From: a bacterium
Lineage (GTDB): Bacteria; Actinomycetota; Aquicultoria; Aquicultorales; Aquicultoraceae
NCBI GenBank assembly: GCA_902810715.1
Contig: CADDYS010000005.1
Span: 1 to 52,972 of the forward strand
Reading direction: 5' to 3'
Length of the DNA: 52,972 nucleotides
Below, piece by piece: positions 30,987-36,544 of this stretch. Every line of letters starts with the position of its first letter. Within the stretch, counting starts at the first letter, position 1. Under the pieces are notes generated by a model. The model worked only from the letters and a program-made list of their open reading frames with translations. It had not been told where the DNA came from and ran no database searches. The translations under genes and the position numbers were made by a program.

Positions 30987-31907
30987 ATGCCAATAGTTGT
31001 TGGAGTAGTATTCAAAAAGGCCGGTAAGGTCTATTACTTTGATCCCGATGGGATAGAACTAAAAAGCGGAGATAAGGTTGTCGTCAAGACCTCACGGGGA
31101 ATGGAATTCGGCGAGATAGTCGCCTCACCGATGGAAGTTCCCGAGGAGGAAATCACATCGCCTTTAAAAAAGGTTGTGCGAAGAGCCTCTGGCGAGGATA
31201 AAGACCAGCTTGCGAGCAACAAGCAAAAAGAAGAAGAAGCCTGTAGAACCTGCGAGGAAAAAATAGCAAAGCATGGGCTTCCGATGAAGCTGATCGATGT
31301 CGAATACGTTTTTGATAGAAGCAAGATTATTTTCTACTTCACCGCCGACGGACGGGTCGATTTCCGGGAGCTGGTCAAAGACCTTGCGGCAATATTTAGG
31401 ACAAGGATTGAGCTTCGCCAAATCGGTGTGCGCGACGAAGCGAAGATGGTCGGTGGGCTTGGCCCCTGCGGCCAGAGGCTTTGCTGTACTGTGTTTTTGG
31501 GGGACTTCGAGCCGGTATCTATCCGCATGGCCAAAGAGCAGGATCTTCCCTTAAACCCGCTTAAGATATCCGGCATCTGCGGAAGGCTCATGTGCTGCCT
31601 CAAATACGAACACGAAGTTTACCAGGATTTTAAGAAGCGTGCCCCAAAGAGGGGAACGAGAGTTACTACCGAGTGGGGCATCGCAAGAATCGTCGAGTTC
31701 AACGTGCCCAAAGAAGCTGTAATCGTCGAGCTTGAGTCGGGCCAGCGCGTCGAGATGTCTCTTGCCGAGGCCTTAAGCTGTAATTGCCAGGTGCCATGTT
31801 CACCCGAGGAATGCTGCGGAAATGGTGAGCACTCCAGAAACGGCAGCAAACCCGAGATAGAAGATATCGACGAAGACGCCGATTTTATACCAGATGTGGA
31901 TGAGTAA
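30987..31907 (+). CDS. ricT: PSP1-domain protein RicT (YaaT)
   Basis: The 306-residue protein has the PSP1 domain with its cysteine pattern GPCGQRLCC and GICGRLMCC (residues about 155-205), which in RicT helps hold iron-sulfur clusters in the RicAFT complex that guides RNase Y processing in Bacillus. A further Cys cluster (CNCQVPCSPEECC) and an acidic tail end the protein. GGAGG lies upstream of the ATG. Its position after tmk-holB is the usual one in Gram-positive genomes. Confidence 0.9.
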   Translation: MPIVVGVVFKKAGKVYYFDPDGIELKSGDKVVVKTSRGMEFGEIVASPMEVPEEEITSPLKKVVRRASGEDKDQLASNKQKEEEACRTCEEKIAKHGLPMKLIDVEYVFDRSKIIFYFTADGRVDFRELVKDLAAIFRTRIELRQIGVRDEAKMVGGLGPCGQRLCCTVFLGDFEPVSIRMAKEQDLPLNPLKISGICGRLMCCLKYEHEVYQDFKKRAPKRGTRVTTEWGIARIVEFNVPKEAVIVELESGQRVEMSLAEALSCNCQVPCSPEECCGNGEHSRNGSKPEIEDIDEDADFIPDVDE

Positions 31908-31931
31908 AGCGGTATCTGAGCCGTCCTACTC

Positions 31932-31957
31932 ATGTTAAAGTCTTAAGACTTTAACAT
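31932..31957. terminator. Perfect 26-bp palindrome at the convergent gene ends
   Basis: An 11-bp stem with a TTAA loop (31932-31942 with 31947-31957) lies between ricT (+) and the glucosaminidase gene (-). The loop and left arm contain the glucosaminidase stop codon (31943-31945). T-rich sequence follows on the plus strand (ATATAATTTATTTT). It probably serves as a bidirectional terminator. Confidence 0.75.
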
Positions 31958-32644
31958 ATAATTTATTTTACTTAAAAGAGAAGCTGCATAGCTTCGATCA
32001 GCGGCCCACTTGCCAGAGCCTAAGCCATCCACGAAAGGTACAGAGCCTTTAGCGACCAAATTGTAGCGGGGGTCGGCGTAAGGAGTCTCCCACTCTGAAT
32101 TATTAGCCGCTCGATTTAAAGGCAAAGTTGTGGCATAGGCTTTTAAGTGTTGTACAACTGCCCTTATGCCGATTTGCGGGTCATGAAAACTATTTCCGGC
32201 AACGCCACCACCTGTAGCACCGATACCGCCAAAGTTATATTGGCTTGGGGCTACGTCTCCGCCAAATTTTAGAAAGCCCGTCTCGTGCATCATCAGCGCA
32301 AAGGCAACGTCAGCTCTTACCCCCTCATAGTTGGCCTCGTTAATTGTGGTCTGTACAAAGTCTTGGATTGTGGGCACGTTGGTGCCCGCGTAAGGATAAC
32401 TCGAATTATTTCGCTGGTAATAGGCAACCATTTGCTCTTTGGTGGCGCGGGCTTCCCCCATTATCGAGATTTGCGTTTCTGGCGTTTGGGCAGTTGAAGT
32501 TGTAACTTTTGAGCCAGGCGCTCGGGCAATCGAAGTTGCAGCTTGGGTGCTGGCCGGTTGGGAACCCACCAAAAAAAACAGGTTGGCTAGAAAAATCGCT
32601 CCCACGCTAAAGAGAAATAAGTTTTCTCGTTTTATCTTACTCAT
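31943..32644 (-). CDS. Secreted glucosaminidase-domain wall hydrolase
   Basis: The 233-residue protein has an N-terminal signal/anchor segment (about residues 9-30) and an Ala/Thr-rich linker. Its C-terminal domain resembles glucosaminidase/endo-beta-N-acetylglucosaminidase (PF01832-like), with 'ADVAFALMMHETGFLKFGG' (catalytic Glu in HETG), 'QYNFGGIGATGGG' and 'DPQIGIRAVVQHLKAYA'. It should cut glycan strands of the wall. The ATG at 32644 has GGGAGG at 7 nt and is preferred over 32686. It begins 2 nt after the amidase stop, so the two hydrolases are made together. Confidence 0.85.
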   Translation of the reverse strand: MSKIKRENLFLFSVGAIFLANLFFLVGSQPASTQAATSIARAPGSKVTTSTAQTPETQISIMGEARATKEQMVAYYQRNNSSYPYAGTNVPTIQDFVQTTINEANYEGVRADVAFALMMHETGFLKFGGDVAPSQYNFGGIGATGGGVAGNSFHDPQIGIRAVVQHLKAYATTLPLNRAANNSEWETPYADPRYNLVAKGSVPFVDGLGSGKWAADRSYAASLLSKINYMLKS

Positions 32645-32646
32645 TT

Positions 32647-33423
32647 CTATGCCTCCCTTGCCTTTTCTATTGATTGCCAAACCCAACGCCCAAAAATTAC
32701 TATGTAACCGTTATTTTGAACCACCTCCGCGCTTTTGATCTTCTTTGGCTTAACTACTGGTTGAGCTTTCGGTACGCTCTTCTGCGCAACTGGCTGCGGT
32801 GCGGGCTGTGGCGCAGGCGGAGCAACTGCTGGCGGAGCCGGCGGCGCGTTAAGTTGATTTAAAGCAGTTTGAATATCCGCCCTCATTTGATCAAATGTCT
32901 TGCCGTACTCAGCCAAATAGGCGTCGGGGTCCATATGATCTCCTCCGTACATATTGCTGATCATGTGATGTGAGTAAACCTGGTCGATATTCCAACCGTA
33001 ACGCTTTAATGCATCGGCTACCAGCCAAACTGTGCGGTTATAAGTCTCGTTAAAGTAAGCAGGATCATGAACCGCCGGCTCAGCCATCTCTACGCCTAAA
33101 AACTTACGGTTGGGCACATACCCAACATGCCAAGCAACCTCATTCTCGGGGATCAGATGGATGATTTGCGTGTTATCTGTTAAGTAGTGAGCAGAAGCCG
33201 ACGCGTATTGGCTGTCCCAGTAATCGTGAATTCTCTGCGCGGTAGCCCCTGGATCATCAGTTGAGTGGATTACAAAGCCCTGTGGGGAAAGTGCCGTGCC
33301 CGGCCGGTTATTGTGAATAAGTTCTTCGGTAATCGGATAACTCGCCGCGAAAACCTTTGTACCTAACCCAAAAGTAAGGGTAAGAACAAGCACAAAAAAT
33401 ATACTTATTAACCTCTTAAACAA
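32647..33423 (-). CDS. Secreted N-acetylmuramoyl-L-alanine amidase (Amidase_2)
   Basis: The 258-residue protein has a signal peptide (residues 1-26, ending VFAAS), an Amidase_2/PGRP domain (residues about 32-175) with likely zinc ligands in 'VIHSTDD' and 'GGDHMDP' and a conserved 'VGYVPNRKFLGVEM' segment, a Pro/Ala/Gln-rich spacer, and a C-terminal helix. It would remove stem peptides from wall glycans. The start is TTG with AGGTGG 9 nt before it. It precedes the glucosaminidase gene on the minus strand. Confidence 0.88.
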   Translation of the reverse strand: MFKRLISIFFVLVLTLTFGLGTKVFAASYPITEELIHNNRPGTALSPQGFVIHSTDDPGATAQRIHDYWDSQYASASAHYLTDNTQIIHLIPENEVAWHVGYVPNRKFLGVEMAEPAVHDPAYFNETYNRTVWLVADALKRYGWNIDQVYSHHMISNMYGGDHMDPDAYLAEYGKTFDQMRADIQTALNQLNAPPAPPAVAPPAPQPAPQPVAQKSVPKAQPVVKPKKIKSAEVVQNNGYIVIFGRWVWQSIEKAREA

Positions 33424-33546
33424 AATCTAAAACCACCTTGCCTTTCATTTCTTCATTAAGACATTTGCCGCCGGTTCGCGTTATCGCAGTCAAGACTACC
33501 TACTCTTTCGAGTAGTTGTCAAGGCCTGAAATCTATTGGTTGAACC

Positions 33547-33775
33547 GTGCGCAGGATGAAAAATTCCAGCTAGAGAGGGTGAAAACCCTTCTGTTTTGGT
33601 ATATATTGGTAATTTGATTACAAGCATCTTGAAGAAGTCCTTGTCTAAATCCTAAAGGCTCGGTGGGTAATACAACCTATAAGGGCAATACTGATAACAG
33701 TTGGTTAAGGACCGTTTGCAATAACGATAGGTAAGACTTCTACAGTGTTGATAGTTTGGTCACAGAAGACGAAAA
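33547..33775 (+). mobile_element. Putative 5' fragment of a group II intron
   Basis: From GTGCGC (33547), a canonical group II 5' end, the sequence has the 'AGGGTGAAAACCCT' stem and further segments (GAAGTCCTTGTCTAAATCC, GGTGGGTAATA, GGTTAAGGACCG) that resemble domain I of bacterial group II introns. No reverse transcriptase and no domain V follow before the tRNA gene at 33,797, so it would be a truncated remnant. The call rests on motif memory. The rest of the gap, 33,424-33,546, holds the amidase leader with a perfect CTACTC/GAGTAG hairpin (about 33,500). Confidence 0.45.
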
Positions 33776-33778
33776 ATA

Positions 33779-33787
33779 TGCTAAAAT
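33779..33787 (+). promoter_or_regulatory. Extended -10 promoter of tRNA-Thr
   Basis: TGCTAAAAT ends 9 nt before the tRNA 5' end; the same TGCTAAAATATA sequence precedes the RRM gene at 42,929. No clear -35 is seen. Confidence 0.45.
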
Positions 33788-33796
33788 ATACATCGC

Positions 33797-33869
33797 GCCA
33801 CTGTAGCTCAGCAGGTAGAGCAGCTCACTCGTAATGAGCAGGCCAGCGGTTCGAATCCGCTCAGTGGCT
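33797..33869 (+). tRNA. tRNA-Thr (anticodon CGT)
   Basis: The 73-nt cloverleaf has acceptor stem GCCACTG/CAGTGGC, D-arm GCTC...GAGC, anticodon stem GCTCA/TGAGC around loop CTCGTAA (anticodon CGT, reading ACG), and T-arm AGCGG/CCGCT with TTCGAAT. CCA is not encoded. Its last 20 nt are duplicated 263 bp downstream, the mark of an integration site. Confidence 0.93.
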
Positions 33870-33875
33870 CAGGTC

Positions 33876-33912
33876 AGAGGCCTAGAATTAGGGGTATTGG
33901 TTCTAGGCCTCT
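33876..33912 (+). terminator. Hairpin after tRNA-Thr
   Basis: A perfect 12-bp stem (33876-33887 with 33901-33912) lies 6 nt after the tRNA; the following TGTTAT is a weak U-run. It probably ends the tRNA transcript. Confidence 0.65.
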
Positions 33913-33925
33913 TGTTATGCAACAC

Positions 33926-34033
33926 AGGGGGACGTTGTTTCCTCTGGGTCCCAAACTAAAAAGAAAAGGCGAGCGACTGAGAGAAATCATACAGGTGAAG
34001 TGAGTTGGGACCCGTAGGAAACAACGTCCCCCT
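33926..34033. mobile_element. MITE-like element 1 (29-bp inverted ends)
   Basis: A 108-bp element has 29-bp terminal inverted repeats beginning AGGGGGACGTTGTTTCCT (33926) with two mismatches at the matching end (34005-34033). No ORF lies inside. A related element is at 42,726-42,851 and a half copy at about 34,061. It is non-autonomous and lies between the duplicated tRNA ends. REP-like mobilisation by a transposase elsewhere is inferred. Confidence 0.75.
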
Positions 34034-34060
34034 GGCCCCCCGGCGTGGCATGGCGGCAAG

Positions 34061-34088
34061 AGGGACGCTGGTTTCCTGCGAGTCCTGG
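34061..34088. repeat. Half copy of the MITE-like end
   Basis: AGGGACGCTGGTTTCCTGCG followed by AGTCCTGG resembles the inverted end of the MITE-like elements at 33,926 and 42,726, without a partner end. It is probably a relic. Confidence 0.55.
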
Positions 34089-34112
34089 TTTGTTGATCTA
34101 ATCGTCAGAGCA

Positions 34113-34133
34113 TTCGAATCCGCTCAGTGGCTC
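34113..34133 (+). repeat. 21-bp direct repeat of the tRNA-Thr 3' end (att-like)
   Basis: The 21 bases at 33850-33870 (T-loop, T-stem, acceptor 3' arm of tRNA-Thr) are repeated exactly at 34113-34133. Such duplications flank elements integrated at tRNA genes. Only 242 bp lie between them, without an integrase gene, so it would be a collapsed or minimal island. The rest of 34,134-34,300 shows no recognised gene. Confidence 0.8.
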
Positions 34134-34302
34134 CAGCTCAGGGGTGTCGAAGAAATCTGGCACCTTATTTTTATGCTTTCTGCCATTTTTAAGCTCGACT
34201 CTCGTAATCTTTACCTCCCAAGCGGTATAACCATTACGCTTAGCATTTAGAGGGGATTGAGGAACACCCCTTTTGTCTTTTTTCTTCTCGCAAATATGTG
34301 TA

Positions 34303-34350
34303 ATATGCAACGAGCATGTTGTTGAGATATGCAATAAGCATATTGGTGAG
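34303..34350 (+). repeat. Two abutting 24-bp direct repeats before dacA
   Basis: Positions 34303-34326 and 34327-34350 are imperfect copies (about 20 of 24 match). Each contains a small palindrome (ATGCAACGAGCAT; ATATGCAATAAGCATAT) and ends in a GTTGAG/GGTGAG segment. The second supplies the dacA ribosome-binding site. They look like paired operator sites or a duplicated leader. Confidence 0.7.
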
Positions 34351-34357
34351 GTGAAAT

Positions 34358-35575
34358 ATGAAGAGATTTATTTTTATCCTAACAATTATAGCGCTAACAA
34401 TAAGCATTCCGTTGCAGCAGGTTGCCATTGCGGAGACGCTTAGTGCAAATGCACCTGCGGGATCGAATGTACCTGCAGCCCCTAGCGTATTAGCCGCATC
34501 GGCCATAGTTATCGACGCAAAAACCGGGGATGTGCTTTTTGAGAAAAATTCTAACGAAAAGCTTCCGATGGCGAGTACGACAAAGATTATGACCGCGCTG
34601 GTCGCACTCAAGCATGGAAATCTTGAAGATTCAGTCACGGTCAACGGTGATGTGGTTGGGCCGGGCTCGCTTGGTGGTATAGACCTTCGGCCGGGTGAGC
34701 ATCTTTCGTTGAAAGATTTACTTTACGCGCTGTTGTTGCCGTCTGCAAACGACGCGGCGGTTGCGATAGCTGATCATATCGGCGGCTCCGTTGGTGGATT
34801 TGCGGACATGATGAATCAAGAAGCTGCTTCAATCGGGGCGACGAATACCCATTTTATAAACCCCCACGGCCTTGACGATCCCATGCACTACACAACCGCA
34901 CACGACCTTGCGATTATCGCAAAAACTGCCTTGCAGAATCCAGTATTTGCACAGATTGTTTCAACCAATTCCTGGAATATAAGTCGTCCAAGCCTTGGGT
35001 TCTCCGAAACTGTTGAAGGCCATGATACCCTTTTATCGAGTTATCCTGGTGCAACCGGCGTTAAAACGGGGTATACGTCACGTGCCGGCAATTGTTTGGT
35101 GTCCTCGGCGACAAGGGGAGAGGTATCTCTAATAAGTGTGGTGCTTGGCGTAGATTGGCGGAAAGACCTGTTTAACCAATCTGCTGCATTACTTGATTAC
35201 GGTTTTAGCCTTTACAAAACTAAGCCGCTTATCACAAAGGGAGTTATCTATAAAAAGATAACCTTGAAGGATGGTCGAGAAGTTGACCTGGTTGCTGCAG
35301 ACGACCGGGTTGCCGTTGTGCCGGATTCTCTTCCGATAAGCACAGAAACATCCACGGCGACAGGTGTTCGTCTACCCTTAAAGAAAGGCACCATCCTTGG
35401 GAAGATTGCTGTTTACCAGGCCGGGCGAACCGTTGCGGCCTCAGATCTCATTGCAAATGAAGATATCAAACCGCTGCCTCAGAAACCGCCACATAAACCG
35501 TCACCCCCAAAACCGCTGCCCATAAGTCAACTTGCCGGCAACTGGTTCATGTGGCTTATCCGAAAGGTTGCGTAG
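34358..35575 (+). CDS. Serine-type D-Ala-D-Ala carboxypeptidase
   Basis: The 405-residue exported protein trims stem peptides in wall peptidoglycan (penicillin-binding protein 5 type). A signal peptide spans residues 1-25. Active-site motifs are S73-x-x-K76 (MASTTK), S129-A-N131 and K236-T-G238. A beta-rich C-terminal domain (about residues 290-375) is followed by a Pro/Lys-rich stretch and an ending (LAGNWFMWLIRKVA) that may be the amphipathic membrane anchor. GGTGAGGTGAA directly precedes the ATG and overlaps the second 24-bp repeat. Confidence 0.93.
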   Translation: MKRFIFILTIIALTISIPLQQVAIAETLSANAPAGSNVPAAPSVLAASAIVIDAKTGDVLFEKNSNEKLPMASTTKIMTALVALKHGNLEDSVTVNGDVVGPGSLGGIDLRPGEHLSLKDLLYALLLPSANDAAVAIADHIGGSVGGFADMMNQEAASIGATNTHFINPHGLDDPMHYTTAHDLAIIAKTALQNPVFAQIVSTNSWNISRPSLGFSETVEGHDTLLSSYPGATGVKTGYTSRAGNCLVSSATRGEVSLISVVLGVDWRKDLFNQSAALLDYGFSLYKTKPLITKGVIYKKITLKDGREVDLVAADDRVAVVPDSLPISTETSTATGVRLPLKKGTILGKIAVYQAGRTVAASDLIANEDIKPLPQKPPHKPSPPKPLPISQLAGNWFMWLIRKVA

Positions 35576-35640
35576 CGTACTCCAACAAAATTCCTAAAAC
35601 TACTGCGAATCGCTATAATATATGAGGATTAAGCAAGCAA

Positions 35641-35666
35641 GCGGTGGAGTTTTAAAACTCCACCGC
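35641..35666. promoter_or_regulatory. Perfect 26-bp palindrome upstream of the ABC exporter genes
   Basis: GCGGTGGAGTTTT is followed by its exact reverse complement. A TATAAT (35614-35619) lies 21 nt upstream, so the palindrome would sit early in a transcript toward the ABC genes. No T-run follows, so it is more likely an operator or RNA hairpin than a terminator. Otherwise 35,576-35,773 holds nothing recognisable. Confidence 0.55.
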
Positions 35667-35773
35667 AAGCCGGTAATCCTTCATGACGAAAATGGAGCAA
35701 GCTAAGTCTCTAACAGTGCATTTTAGAGAATAATTTCAGTGCTGTGAAGAATAGAGGGGGTAAAGCAGTACAA

Positions 35774-36544
35774 ATGACGATTTCTAACGACGGAAAGACG
35801 GCGGGGGCGGAATTGGGTGAAGACGTAATCATCAGCACGTCCAATCTTCAGAAGACCTATGATGCAGGGGAAGTAAAAGTTAACGCTCTAAAGGGCATCG
35901 ACTTTGATGTTCAAAGAGGCGAGATGGTTGCCGTTATGGGCCCGAGCGGTTGCGGCAAGACGACGCTTCTTAACTGTCTCTCAGGTATCGACGAGCCAAC
36001 GGCAGGCGAAGTCGTAATCGACGGGAAATCTCTTTACAAAATGCGTGATGGCGCCCGCACCGAGTTTAGGGCTAACAGCATGGGGTTTATATTCCAGTTC
36101 TTTAACCTGCTTCCGGTTCTAAGCGTAGTTGAAAACGTAGAGTTGCCACTTTTGGTTGCCGGAGTAAAGCCGCGTGAAGCCCGCAAGAAAGCCTTGGCGA
36201 TGGTTGACATGGCAGGTCTCTCGGGCCAAGGCGCAAAGCGCCCGGCAGAGCTCTCAGGTGGTCAGCAGCAAAGGGTTGCCATTGCAAGGGCTCTCGTAAA
36301 TGAGCCGGCAATAGTGTGGTGCGACGAGCCGACAGGAAACTTAGATAGCGAAACGCAGAATGAGATCATGGACTTACTCTGTAAGCTAAATAAAGAAAAG
36401 GGCCAGGCGTTTGTCCTTGTAACCCACAGCGGTGAAGTTGGGGCGAGGGCAGATCGCGTCGTTAAAATGCGCGATGGTCTAATTGAAAAGCATGTGACGA
36501 ATGGGGTGAAGAGCCGTGGAGAAGCTGTTCGGATTACCGATTAA
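35774..36544 (+). CDS. MacB/LolD-type ABC transporter ATP-binding protein
   Basis: The 256-residue ATPase has Walker A GPSGCGKTT, the Q-loop 'GFIFQFFNLLPVLS' typical of the MacB/LolD group, signature LSGGQQQR, and Walker B 'IVWCDEPTGNLDS'. It pairs with the large FtsX-type permease whose GTG start overlaps its end by 29 nt. Likely role: ATP-driven export or mechanotransmission at the membrane. The ATG at 35774 is preferred (AGGGGG upstream, somewhat long spacing); an upstream in-frame GTG at 35744 has no ribosome-binding site. Confidence 0.9.
   Translation: MTISNDGKTAGAELGEDVIISTSNLQKTYDAGEVKVNALKGIDFDVQRGEMVAVMGPSGCGKTTLLNCLSGIDEPTAGEVVIDGKSLYKMRDGARTEFRANSMGFIFQFFNLLPVLSVVENVELPLLVAGVKPREARKKALAMVDMAGLSGQGAKRPAELSGGQQQRVAIARALVNEPAIVWCDEPTGNLDSETQNEIMDLLCKLNKEKGQAFVLVTHSGEVGARADRVVKMRDGLIEKHVTNGVKSRGEAVRITD

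Noticed and set aside
33424-33546. Possible c-di-GMP or c-di-AMP riboswitch in the amidase leader (hairpin with CGAAAG loop)
   Set aside because: The P2-like hairpin is present, but the conserved core of either riboswitch class could not be found.
34098-34334. 78-codon minus-strand frame near the duplicated tRNA end
   Set aside because: It reads through the tRNA-derived repeat and the 24-bp repeats and matches no integrase or toxin family; coding status cannot be supported.
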